DNA of 64,000 nucleotides from Streptomyces xinghaiensis S187 (GTDB lineage Bacteria > Actinomycetota > Actinomycetes > Streptomycetales > Streptomycetaceae), in the NCBI RefSeq assembly GCF_000220705.2, contig NZ_CP023202.1, positions 4,804,501 to 4,868,500 of the forward strand, written 5' to 3'. Below the pieces are notes generated by a model, which saw only the letters and a list, made by a program, of their open reading frames with translations, did not search any database and was not told the DNA's origin. Positions 51,155 to 58,881 of the stretch are shown here, in pieces. The translations under genes were made by a program, and so were the position numbers. How positions within the stretch are numbered: the stretch's first letter is position 1; the number at the start of each line of letters is the position of its first letter.

Positions 51155-51272
51155 TGGAGAGCGCCCCGCGGTCGATCCCCCCACGGGTCGACCGGCGAAG
51201 CGCTCTCCAATCCCGGATCGGATTCCCCCCACGGGATCCGGCCGGGGGTCTGTCCGCCGCGGAAATCCGCGG
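51155..51272. ncRNA. Tandem hairpins with identical loops, possible structured RNA
   Basis: Hairpin one has an outer stem of ten bases (51155-51164 with 51200-51209) and inner stem CGGTCGA/TCGACCG closing the loop TCCCCCCACGGG (51176-51187). Hairpin two has stem CGGAT/ATCCG closing the same 12-base loop (51224-51235). A third hairpin, CCGCGG-AAAT-CCGCGG, lies at 51257-51272. Conserved loops on different stems indicate selection for structure. The strand is unknown; it may be a 3' tail of the citrate synthase transcript or an independent RNA. Confidence 0.55.
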
Positions 51273-51591
51273 CCGGAAGCTTCGGCTCGTGCTTGTTCGG
51301 TTGTCTTCCGTTGTCCGGCCGGGGCCGGTGCTGTCTGCCGGGACGAGCACGTACGGGAGGGCCGCTCAAAGCTCCCCGGGCACGCGCCCCGGCCACACAC
51401 GACGGGATCCGTCCCCCAAGACGGGCCCGTCAGGCGGATGCCGCACCCCGCCGGAGGCGTTGCATCGCACGGTTAGACTCACGACCCGCCTCAATGGTTA
51501 CCCCCGAAGAATGTGATCTGGGTCTCATGCCATAAGGGGCCAATGAGGGCAAGAGCTCCGATAAGGAGATCCTGAGCCTCGGGTGAGGGTC
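51273..51591. other. Intergenic tail before copA
   Basis: No gene supported. It has lower GC than the surroundings and a direct repeat GGGTCTCATGC at 51520-51530 and 51587-51597, the second overlapping the end of copA. Confidence 0.5.
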
Positions 51592-53976
51592 TCATGCAGC
51601 TTCTGGTGATGATGTGAAGGAACGCAATCTCAGGCTGTTGGTGACGACGAAGACGGACGAAAAGGCCATCGCGGCCCCCGCGATCATCGGGCTGAGGAGT
51701 CCGGCCGCCGCCAGTGGCAGCGCCGCCACGTTGTAGCCGAAGGCCCAGAAGAGATTGCCCTTGATGGTGCGGAGGGTCCGGCGGGCGAGCCGGATCGCGT
51801 CCGCCGCCACCCGCGGGTCCCCGCGGACCAGGGTCAGATCGGCGGCCTCGATGGCCGCGTCCGTGCCCGTGCCCATCGCCAGCCCGAGGTCCGCCGCGGC
51901 CAGCGCCGCCGCGTCGTTGACCCCGTCGCCGACCATGGCGACCGTGCGGCCCTCCTCCTGGAGCCGCCGGACGACCGCCACCTTGTCCTGCGGCAGCACC
52001 CCGGCGATCACCTCGTCGATGCCGACGGCGCGCGCCACGGCCTCGGCCACCGCCCGGTGGTCGCCGGTCAGCAGGACGGGCGTGAGCCCCAGGGCGCGCA
52101 GTTCGGCGATGGCCCGCGCGCTGCTGTCCTTGACCGTGTCCGCGACCGTGAGCACCCCCGCCGGCCGGCCGTCCACGGTGACCGTGACGGCCGTGCGGCC
52201 CGCCGCCCCGGCGGCGTCCATCGCGGCGGCGAGGGAGGCCGGCAGCGCGCCGTCCCCGTCCCCGCCGTCGCCGGGCAGCGGTTCGCGGCCGACGAGCACG
52301 GTGCGGCCGCCGACCCGTCCGCGCACCCCGAGACCGGGGACGTTCTCGAAGTCCTCCACGGCGGGCAGCGGACCGGTCCGCTCGGTGGCTCCGGAGGCCA
52401 CGGCCCGCGCGATCGGGTGCTCCGAGGCGTTCTCCACCGCGCCCGCCAGGCGCAGCAGTTCCTCCTCGGGCACGCCGTCGGCCGGGACCGCCTCGTGCAG
52501 CGTCATCCGCCCGGTGGTGACCGTGCCGGTCTTGTCGAGGACGACGGTGTCCACCCGGCGGGTGGACTCCAGCACCTCGGGCCCCTTGATCAGGATGCCG
52601 AGTTGGGCGCCGCGTCCCGTACCGACCATGAGGGCCGTCGGGGTGGCCAGGCCCAGGGCGCAGGGGCAGGCGATGATCAGTACGGCGACGGCGGCCGTGA
52701 AGGCGGCGGTGGCGCCGCCGCCCGCGAGCAGCCAGCCGCCCAGGGTGCCGAGCGCGATCAGGAAGACGATCGGGACGAAGACCCCGGAGACCCGGTCGGC
52801 GAGCCGCTGGACCTCGGCCTTGCCGCTCTGCGCCTCCTCGACCAGCGTGGCCATCCTGGCGAGCTGGGTGTCGGCGCCGACGCGGGTGGCCTCGACGACC
52901 AGCCGGCCGCCCGCGTTGACGGTCGCGCCGGTCACGGCGTCGCCGGCCGTCACGTCCACCGGGACCGACTCACCGGTCAGCATGGAGGCGTCCACGGCCG
53001 AACTGCCCTCCACGACCCGGCCGTCGGTGGCGATCTTCTCGCCCGGGCGGACCACGAAGCGGGTGCCGACCGTCAGACGGTCCGCCGGCATCCGCTCCTC
53101 GCGGCCGTCCGGGTGGAGCACGGCCACGTCCTTGGCGCCGAGCTCCAGCAGGGCCCGCAGGGCCGCGCCCGCGGTGCGCTTGGAGCGTGCCTCCAGATAG
53201 CGGCCGAGCAGGATGAAGGTCGTCACCCCGGCGGCCACTTCGAGGTAGATGGCGGAGGAGGCGTCTGCCCGGGAGACGGCGAGGCTGAACTCGTGCCGCA
53301 TCCCGTGCATCCCGGCGTCGCCCAGGAACAGCGCCCAGAGCGACCAGCCGAAGGCGGCCAGGGTGCCGACCGACACCAGGGTGTCCATGGTGGCGGCGCC
53401 GTGCCGCAGGTTCGTCCAGGCGGCGCGGTGGAAGGGGAGGGCGCCCCAGACGATGACGGGGGCGGCGAGCGTGAGCGACAGCCACTGCCAGTTGTCGAAC
53501 TGGAGGGCGGGCACCATCGCCATCAGCACCACCGGCACCGACAGGACCAGGGAGACGAGCAGGCGCTCGCGCAGGGCTTCGAGTTCGGCGCGGTGCCGGT
53601 CCGCCGCGCTGCCCGCGGGGGCCGGCGGGCCGCCGGGGGACGGGGCCGCCGGGTGCGCGCCCGCGGCCGGCTGCCGCTCCGGCAGCGGCTGTGCCCCTTG
53701 TTCCGGCGCGGGCGGTGGTTCGGGCTTGCGCTCGGCGGTGTAGCCGGTCTTCTCGACGGTGGCGATGAGGTCGTCGACGGCGATGCCGTCGGCGAAGTCG
53801 ACCCGCGCCTTCTCGGTGGCGAAGTTCACCGAGGCGGTGACGCCGTCCATCCGGTTGAGCTTCTTCTCGACCCGGGCCGCGCAGGAGGCGCAGGTCATCC
53901 CGCCGATGGAGAGTTCGACCCGCTGTGCGGGCTCCTCGGGGGCTTCCGCCGGGGGCTGTGGTGCCGTACTGGTCAT
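51592..53976 (-). CDS. copA: Copper-exporting P1B-type ATPase
   Basis: 794-aa heavy-metal ATPase. An N-terminal metal-binding domain has GMTCASC (26-32). A Pro-rich linker leads to eight membrane helices; the CPC metal motif is in IIACPCALGLATPTAL, the phosphorylated Asp in DKTGT, and GDGVNDAAAL is the hinge. The SEHPIARA motif with His marks the nucleotide domain of copper pumps. The ATG at 53976 follows GGAG. It lies downstream of copZ, in a CsoR-controlled unit that exports Cu(I). Confidence 0.95.
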   Translation of the reverse strand: MTSTAPQPPAEAPEEPAQRVELSIGGMTCASCAARVEKKLNRMDGVTASVNFATEKARVDFADGIAVDDLIATVEKTGYTAERKPEPPPAPEQGAQPLPERQPAAGAHPAAPSPGGPPAPAGSAADRHRAELEALRERLLVSLVLSVPVVLMAMVPALQFDNWQWLSLTLAAPVIVWGALPFHRAAWTNLRHGAATMDTLVSVGTLAAFGWSLWALFLGDAGMHGMRHEFSLAVSRADASSAIYLEVAAGVTTFILLGRYLEARSKRTAGAALRALLELGAKDVAVLHPDGREERMPADRLTVGTRFVVRPGEKIATDGRVVEGSSAVDASMLTGESVPVDVTAGDAVTGATVNAGGRLVVEATRVGADTQLARMATLVEEAQSGKAEVQRLADRVSGVFVPIVFLIALGTLGGWLLAGGGATAAFTAAVAVLIIACPCALGLATPTALMVGTGRGAQLGILIKGPEVLESTRRVDTVVLDKTGTVTTGRMTLHEAVPADGVPEEELLRLAGAVENASEHPIARAVASGATERTGPLPAVEDFENVPGLGVRGRVGGRTVLVGREPLPGDGGDGDGALPASLAAAMDAAGAAGRTAVTVTVDGRPAGVLTVADTVKDSSARAIAELRALGLTPVLLTGDHRAVAEAVARAVGIDEVIAGVLPQDKVAVVRRLQEEGRTVAMVGDGVNDAAALAAADLGLAMGTGTDAAIEAADLTLVRGDPRVAADAIRLARRTLRTIKGNLFWAFGYNVAALPLAAAGLLSPMIAGAAMAFSSVFVVTNSLRLRSFTSSPEAA

Positions 53977-54064
53977 GAGGGTCTCCGGAGGGGAGGGCCG
54001 GGCCGTGCGCGGTCCGCGGTGGCGGAGCGGCACGGCCCGGCGCGGGAAGGGCGGCCGGGCCCGG

Positions 54065-54280
54065 TCAGGCCCTGCCGGCCAGTTCGTAGCCGGCCTCGTC
54101 GACGGCGGCGCGGACCGCGGCGTCGTCGAGCGGGGCCTCGGAGATCACGGTGACGAGACCGGTGGAGGCGACGGCCTTGACGGAGCTGACGCCGTCGAGC
54201 GCGGACAGCTCCTCGGTCACCGCTCCCTCGCAGTGACCGCAGGTCATTCCGGTCACCCGGTACGTGGTGGTGGCGCTCAT
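54065..54280 (-). CDS. copZ: Copper chaperone CopZ
   Basis: 71-aa heavy-metal-associated domain protein with the Cu(I) site GMTCGHC near the N-terminus and the usual ferredoxin-like fold pattern. It delivers Cu(I) to CopA, encoded 88 bases downstream. GAGGAG precedes the ATG. It is first in the operon behind the CsoR-type operator. Confidence 0.94.
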   Translation of the reverse strand: MSATTTYRVTGMTCGHCEGAVTEELSALDGVSSVKAVASTGLVTVISEAPLDDAAVRAAVDEAGYELAGRA

Positions 54281-54365
54281 GGTCTTCTCCTCGGTAGGGA
54301 TCTGCGGGGCGGAGACCGGCCCGGGCCATCGCTGCCGAAGCCCGCCGGGTGCTCCACCTGGCTCC

Positions 54366-54384
54366 ACTATACCCCTAGGGGGTA
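54366..54384 (-). promoter_or_regulatory. CsoR-type operator over the copZ promoter
   Basis: TACCCCTAGGGGGTA (54370-54384) matches the G-tract palindrome bound by CsoR copper repressors. On the minus strand it overlaps a -10 hexamer TATAGT (54366-54371), so binding would block polymerase. No csoR gene is in the window; the regulator must be elsewhere. Confidence 0.85.
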
Positions 54385-54759
54385 AGTGTTCGGCGGGGTG
54401 GGGTGAGGAGGCGTGCGCGGGCGCGTGCGCGGGGAGCCGGCGGCGGTTGTCCGCGACCCCGGCGGCGCACACCGGACAACCGCCACCGGCCCGGCCGCCG
54501 GTCCACCCCTGCGTCGTTCGATGGGACGAGGAGCAGCTCCCGCCGGCGCCCGGCTCGCCGTGCGCCAGGAGGGGAACGGCATGCGACCGCACTGTGGTCG
54601 CTCGGTCGGGTCCGGTACTTGGGGATCCGGGCGACCAGATCGGCTATGTCGGCGCCCCCCGGAATGGTCCCGAGTAGTGTGGCCCGGACGTTGCCGGCCA
54701 GGGTGCCGCCACTTCACGGGATGACAACCGGGCCCGGCCCGGGCCGCCCGCGCTTGGCT
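54385..54759. other. Intergenic, no gene seen
   Basis: Spacer between the copper operator and the end of the MazG-like gene. Apart from sequence that may contain the -35 of the copper promoter, nothing was recognised. Confidence 0.5.
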
Positions 54760-55083
54760 CTACGGCGCGGGAATCACACGGTCCACCAGCGCGTCCAGCC
54801 GTTCCTCGAACGTGTGCCGCGCGTCGGGTGCGATCGTGTCCAGCGCGACCATGGCCGTCACGATGGTGTCCACGAGTTCCTTCTCCACGTCCGTCCAGGA
54901 GTGTGAGCGGCCCTTCCGGGGGTTGGCGCCGAGTGCGCCGTGCAGAGCCTCCGCGACCTCCCCGTACTCCTCCCCGATCTTCAGTACGCGCAGCAGCCGG
55001 ACGTCCGCCGGCGAGGCATCGGTGACCTCCGCGTCCAGCCACTTCCGCAGCCGGCCCACCTGCTCCCACGTACGCTCCGCCAT
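54760..55083 (-). CDS. MazG-like nucleotide pyrophosphohydrolase
   Basis: 107-aa all-alpha NTP pyrophosphatase. GEEYGEVAEALHG and DVEKELVDTIVTAMVALD supply the two ExxE/ExxD metal pairs of MazG-like enzymes that hydrolyse (d)NTPs to monophosphates. It lies 24 bases after the phosphatase-like gene and ends the radical SAM cassette. In this setting it may clear or make a modified nucleotide; specificity cannot be read. Confidence 0.85.
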   Translation of the reverse strand: MAERTWEQVGRLRKWLDAEVTDASPADVRLLRVLKIGEEYGEVAEALHGALGANPRKGRSHSWTDVEKELVDTIVTAMVALDTIAPDARHTFEERLDALVDRVIPAP

Positions 55084-55107
55084 CGGCTCCTCCTCGCTCG
55101 TCGCTTC

Positions 55108-55920
55108 TCAGAACAGGACGGGGACCGCGTCCGCGTCCCGCATCGGGTCGGTCACCGGCAGGGGGCGCGTCGGCTGGAGGCACAGCGACACGGAAAGAGC
55201 GGAGTGGTCCGTCAGCCGCTCCGGCCCGGTGCGCACCTCGTGGACGTACGAGCAGCCCCGCAGTACGGGCACCAGGCCGTGGGTGATGTGGGCGTGGTCG
55301 TAGCGGTAGCCGTCCCCGGTCCTCCCCACCCACGAGTACTCCGCCGCCTCGGGGTGGAGGACGCGGAAGGCGTCCCGGTACCGGACGGTCCCGAGCCAGG
55401 TGTAGAAGTCGTACTCGAAGCGCTGGAAGAACCGGTAGGCCGGCTGGTGGTCCGGCTCCAGGATGTTGAAGTCCCCGATGACCATCTCCTGGCGGTCGGC
55501 GGCCGTGGGAAGGCCTCGCCGGCAGGCTTCGAGGAACGTCCGCTTCCGTGCGGTCTTCACGGCTGTGGCGTCCCGTGCGGGCACGTAGAGGCCCACGATG
55601 GACACGGGTCCCTCGTCGGTCTCCACGATGACCTGCACGGCGCGGTGGGGGAGGTGGTCCGCGACCTGCCCACCCGGGACGGTGGCGAGCCGGCTGACGA
55701 CCATGACGCCGCGCTCCCCGCGCTCCGGCCGGGGGAACGTCACGGAGTACCCGGCCGCCTCGAATCTCCGGGCGAGGAGATCACACCCCGCGCTGCCCGC
55801 CGTCTCGGTGAGCACGAGCACCGGCTCCGGGCGGCCGGCCAGGAAGGCCAACTGCCGCTCCGCCCGTTCCCTGCTCGGGTTGTTCAGATTGAACGTCAGC
55901 ACGTCCAGGGTGGTCGTCAC
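55108..55920 (-). CDS. Endonuclease/exonuclease/phosphatase-family protein
   Basis: 270-aa EEP-superfamily phosphodiesterase/phosphatase. LTFNLNNPSRERAERQ, VLTETAG (metal-ligand Glu), GDFNILEPDH and the final DHSALS are the canonical motifs, in order. It is smaller than typical nucleases and lacks a signal peptide, so it should act in the cytoplasm. The GTG at 55920 overlaps the kinase stop; an ATG at 55938 is an alternative. It belongs to the radical SAM cassette. Confidence 0.87.
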   Translation of the reverse strand: MTTTLDVLTFNLNNPSRERAERQLAFLAGRPEPVLVLTETAGSAGCDLLARRFEAAGYSVTFPRPERGERGVMVVSRLATVPGGQVADHLPHRAVQVIVETDEGPVSIVGLYVPARDATAVKTARKRTFLEACRRGLPTAADRQEMVIGDFNILEPDHQPAYRFFQRFEYDFYTWLGTVRYRDAFRVLHPEAAEYSWVGRTGDGYRYDHAHITHGLVPVLRGCSYVHEVRTGPERLTDHSALSVSLCLQPTRPLPVTDPMRDADAVPVLF

Positions 55921-56534
55921 GAGCTGTCCCTCATCCACCGTTCCTCGATCGCCGCCATGATGGCGTGGGCGATGTCCTCGGGCCCGGCCGTGGAGGCGTC
56001 CAACCGGAGGACGCGGACGCCGGCGGCCATGAGGAACCTAGCGGCCTCGTAGTAGTACGCGCACTCCCGCTCGGTTCCCCGGGGCTCTCGCTCGTATCGG
56101 CTGTGCCTGGTCCCCCGGCTCTCCAGCCGCTCGGCAATGACCTCCGCCCGCGCGTTGACGATCACGGCCAGATCCGGCATGTCCGTGTGCCGGTTGAGTT
56201 CCCACACCAGGTCACGGGGGACGCCGTCCATGACTTGGAGGACCAGAGAGGAGGGTACGTACCGGTCACAGACCACGATCTCACCGCGGGCGAGCGCCGG
56301 CCGGACCTCCTCCTCCACATGCCGGTACCGGTCGGCGGCGATCAGGCACGCCATACTCATCCCCCGGTACTCCTCCGTCCCGTGGCGGGCGAGCTCCCCG
56401 AGTGGGCTGGAGCTCGGCTCCCGGGTGGCGTACACCGGTAACCCCTTCCCGCGGAGCTGCTGGACCAGGAGGGCCGTGACGGTCGACTTTCCCACACCGC
56501 CCGGGCCGTCCAGGGTGATGAACCGGCCGCTCAC
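55917..56534 (-). CDS. Thymidylate-kinase-like nucleotide kinase
   Basis: 205-aa P-loop kinase of the dTMP kinase class. The P-loop GPGGVGKST is at 10-18, VCDRYVPSSLVLQ is the DRxxxSS substrate motif, and the arginine-rich lid lies near RGTRHSRYEREPRG. Streptomycetes have their own essential thymidylate kinase elsewhere, so this is a second, pathway-linked copy. The GTG at 56534 overlaps the radical SAM stop (GTGA) and its stop overlaps the next gene, so expression is tightly coupled. The substrate may be a modified nucleotide. Confidence 0.88.
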   Translation of the reverse strand: MSGRFITLDGPGGVGKSTVTALLVQQLRGKGLPVYATREPSSSPLGELARHGTEEYRGMSMACLIAADRYRHVEEEVRPALARGEIVVCDRYVPSSLVLQVMDGVPRDLVWELNRHTDMPDLAVIVNARAEVIAERLESRGTRHSRYEREPRGTERECAYYYEAARFLMAAGVRVLRLDASTAGPEDIAHAIMAAIEERWMRDSS

Positions 56535-57640
56535 GAGACGCCGACCACGGGCAGCACACGGGACTGTGCGGGCACGGTGGGACAGAGTTCGGAATCCACC
56601 GCGCCGATCCGCTGTCCGGAGGCCACGACGGCGGCCGGGCACCCCTTGCCGCACCCCTCGCTCAAGGAGCATCCACCACAGGTCGGGTTGTCGCCGACTT
56701 TCCACCGCTCATGGAAGCGGTAGCCGTCGAGGCGCGCGGCGATGTCGTCGTCCGTCCACACGTTGCCCACGATGAAATCCGTGTCCGGGTGCCGGCTTGC
56801 CCGCGTCCGCGCGGCGAAGACCAGGTAAGGGCAGACGGTGACCTCGCCCTTCGTGAAGACGTAGATGATCGTTCCCGCCTCACACCCGGCCAGCGGCTTG
56901 GAGTCGTTCGGGAAACGGATGTGCACCAGCTCCAGGTCCTCGTCCGCGAAGGGCATCGTGAGCTGCTGAATGTGCCGCATGTGCTCGTCCGGGCGGCGCA
57001 GTTTCCGCGCCCCGCGAGCAGCGCCGCGGCCCATCTCCCCGAGAGGGTTCATCAGCACGTACTTCGCGCCCTGCTCCTTCGCGAAGGCGCAGAGTTCCGC
57101 GTACTCCTGGTCCTCCGCGAGGTTGTTCGGCGTGCACAGCAGCCCTTGGAGGGTGCCGGCCCGGGCGAACCGCCGGACGGTCTCCACGGTCTCGGCGAAC
57201 CCCTCCGGCCGCCCGCGGAACACCCCGTGACTGTCCGCGGAGAACCCGTCCAGCGAGACGTTCATGTGAGCACCGATTACCGCGAGGTCCGCGATCTGTT
57301 CGTCCGTCACCATGGTCGCGTTCGTGCAGACACCGACGCCCATACCGGCTTCGTGGAAAGCGGCGGCGACCTCGACCAGGTCCCCGTGCATGAACGGCTC
57401 ACCGCCGGTGAGGGTGACGCGGTTGACCCGGGCCTCCGCGAGCTGGGGGACCAGCCGCTCCCGGACGGCCGTGAGCGGCATGTACTCCCCGCGTTTCGTC
57501 GCGGAGACGAAGCAGTGCTTACAGCTCTCATTGCAGGGCTCACAGATCTGAACGAGGGCCTTCCGATACGGATGTTCAACCGTGGTGCGGAAGTAGCAGG
57601 ACGCCGCCTGCCGGGCTGTGACGAGCGGTCGAGTGCTCAA
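56531..57640 (-). CDS. Radical SAM/SPASM enzyme
   Basis: 369-aa radical SAM protein. The cluster motif CNESCKHC puts Cys36, Cys40 and Cys43 around the [4Fe-4S] cluster, and TLTGGEPFMHGDL is the SAM-binding GGEP. The C-terminus is a SPASM-like auxiliary-cluster domain: CPYLVFAAR and CGGCSLSEGCGKGCPAAV plus a last Cys in ELCPTVP. The enzyme starts a coupled kinase-phosphatase-MazG run. SPASM enzymes often modify peptides, but no precursor-like gene is certain; a nucleotide or other small substrate is also possible given the neighbours. Confidence 0.92.
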   Translation of the reverse strand: MSTRPLVTARQAASCYFRTTVEHPYRKALVQICEPCNESCKHCFVSATKRGEYMPLTAVRERLVPQLAEARVNRVTLTGGEPFMHGDLVEVAAAFHEAGMGVGVCTNATMVTDEQIADLAVIGAHMNVSLDGFSADSHGVFRGRPEGFAETVETVRRFARAGTLQGLLCTPNNLAEDQEYAELCAFAKEQGAKYVLMNPLGEMGRGAARGARKLRRPDEHMRHIQQLTMPFADEDLELVHIRFPNDSKPLAGCEAGTIIYVFTKGEVTVCPYLVFAARTRASRHPDTDFIVGNVWTDDDIAARLDGYRFHERWKVGDNPTCGGCSLSEGCGKGCPAAVVASGQRIGAVDSELCPTVPAQSRVLPVVGVS

Positions 57641-57778
57641 GGGAACCTCCCAGTGGGTTACGCCTCCCGGCCGTTCCGGGGGGCGGGGTGGCTGGACCGC
57701 CCGCTCCTGTCGGGGGAGGGGGCGGGCCGGGTATGAGAAGTCAGGAGGCCGCCGTCCCGGAGGTGATGTGCCGGGACG

Positions 57779-57964
57779 TCATCTGAGACCGGGGACGCGG
57801 CGGTTGTAGGCGTCCACCAGCGCTTCCAGACGCAGGACGCAGGGCCGGCAGCAGTAGAACGGGGCATGACCGTGGTCTTGGCTCTGCACGGGCCCGAGCC
57901 ACAGCACGTACACGTTCGGCTCGTCACAGCGCCGGCAGTGGCCGATGATCCACGTCCTCCGCAC
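57779..57964 (-). CDS. Small Cys-rich protein
   Basis: 61-aa protein starting at a GTG with AGGGG nine bases upstream. CRRCDEPN and FYCCRPC provide a zinc-ribbon-like pair of C-x2-C motifs. It lies between the anti-sigma-like gene and the radical SAM gene, on the same strand. It may be a zinc-binding regulator or a cofactor-binding partner of the enzymes below; function unknown. Confidence 0.65.
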   Translation of the reverse strand: MRRTWIIGHCRRCDEPNVYVLWLGPVQSQDHGHAPFYCCRPCVLRLEALVDAYNRRVPGLR

Positions 57965-57969
57965 CGTGG

Positions 57970-58056
57970 CTATCCCCTGCTGATGCCGAGGACCAGGGGG
58001 GTGAGCAGCGCGGCCAACGTCACCACGTAGACGATCTGGCGGGCGATTTCACTCAC
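57970..58056 (-). CDS. 28-aa single-pass membrane peptide
   Basis: A GTG at 58056 overlaps the end of the ATPase gene, with GGAGGG five to six bases upstream, and reads 28 codons to TAG. The sequence IVYVVTLAALLTPLVLGI is one transmembrane helix. It lies in a run of tightly spaced genes. Coding potential is supported by overlap and ribosome site, but it is too short for a firm call. Confidence 0.5.
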   Translation of the reverse strand: MSEIARQIVYVVTLAALLTPLVLGISRG

Positions 58057-58567
58057 CGGGACCCTCCTCACCGGCCGCCAGGTCCGCCCACACGCGTTTC
58101 CCCCAGGGCAGCGGGGCCACGCCCCAGCAGCCACCGCTCAGCGCGGCGACCAGGGTCAGGCCCCGCCCGGACTCGTCGTCCGCCTCGGCGGGCCGGGGCC
58201 GCGGCAGTGCACGGGACATGTCGACCACGGCGACCCGGGCCCGCAGGCGGTCCAGCAGCGTCACCGTCACCCGGATCGACTGCCGCCTCGCGTGGGCGGC
58301 CGCGTTCGACACCAGCTCGGTGACGACGATGTGCGCCGCGTGCTCCAGCTCCTCCAGGCCCCAGACCCGAAGCGCCGAGGACACCAGTTGCCGCGCCGCC
58401 CGCGCGGCCTCCGCGGTCCTCGGCAGGGTCGCCGTGTATGCGGGCCTACCGGTCCCGGTGCGGGTGCCGGCCCTCAGGGGCGAAGCGGCGGTGTCGCCCG
58501 GCGAGGCCGGGTCGCGGGGATGTACCTCATGCACGGGTGCCACCGCCCGGGCGACTGGGCGGCTCAC
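58049..58567 (-). CDS. Anti-sigma-type ATP-binding protein
   Basis: 172-aa HATPase-fold protein. HAAHIVVTELVSNAAAHA forms the N box, VAVVDMSRALP the G1 box and GRGLTLVAALSGGCWGV the G2 box. An Arg/Pro-rich N-terminus of about 40 residues precedes the domain. Such ATPases often sit beside XRE/TPR regulators in Streptomyces, as here. It opens the operon leading to the small ORFs and radical SAM cassette, suggesting a regulatory role. GGAG lies before the GTG. Confidence 0.85.
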   Translation of the reverse strand: MSRPVARAVAPVHEVHPRDPASPGDTAASPLRAGTRTGTGRPAYTATLPRTAEAARAARQLVSSALRVWGLEELEHAAHIVVTELVSNAAAHARRQSIRVTVTLLDRLRARVAVVDMSRALPRPRPAEADDESGRGLTLVAALSGGCWGVAPLPWGKRVWADLAAGEEGPGE

Positions 58568-58783
58568 TCCGTGTCTCCAGCGGCCCGTCCGGACCGCGCC
58601 GCACTCGCCCGGTCAACGGGACGGCACGAGACCGGGCGCGGCGCGGGCACGACCTGGCCGGGCATCGTCACGGCCGTGGTCGCGGTCACCGACGCATCCG
58701 CCAGCGCTCGACGCCTCAGCCGGTCCCCGTTTGTTCTCCGCACAGCTGCCCCCTCGTCCAGATCACTTCAGGTACGAGAGACC

Positions 58784-58808
58784 GTATGGGAACGCTGTGT
58801 ACGGGAAC
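58784..58808. promoter_or_regulatory. Direct repeat in the cassette promoter region
   Basis: GTATGGGAAC (58784-58793) and GTACGGGAAC (58799-58808) repeat 15 bases apart, in the 314-base gap between the XRE stop and the ATPase gene. They could be binding sites for the XRE regulator upstream of the cassette. Confidence 0.45.
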
Positions 58809-58826
58809 ACACACGAAGCGTTGCAT

Positions 58827-58848
58827 TTCACTGCTCTCCGTCAGTGAA
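58827..58848. terminator. Hairpin after the XRE gene
   Basis: TTCACTG and CAGTGAA are perfect seven-base arms around an eight-base loop, 34-55 bases beyond the XRE stop. It may terminate that transcript or be an operator. Confidence 0.45.
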
Positions 58849-58881
58849 CTGCCACGCTCCGTAGCACGTGCCCCTGCGGGG

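Noticed and set aside
51495..51536. Short plus-strand ORF before copA
   Set aside because: Only about 13 codons, no ribosome site and no recognisable product.
56531..57640. Viperin-type antiviral enzyme
   Set aside because: The radical SAM motif is generic and the C-terminus is a Cys-rich SPASM-like domain that viperins lack, despite the adjacent nucleotide kinase.
57641..57778. A RiPP precursor gene next to the radical SAM enzyme
   Set aside because: No open frame with a leader/core pattern or ribosome site was found in this gap.
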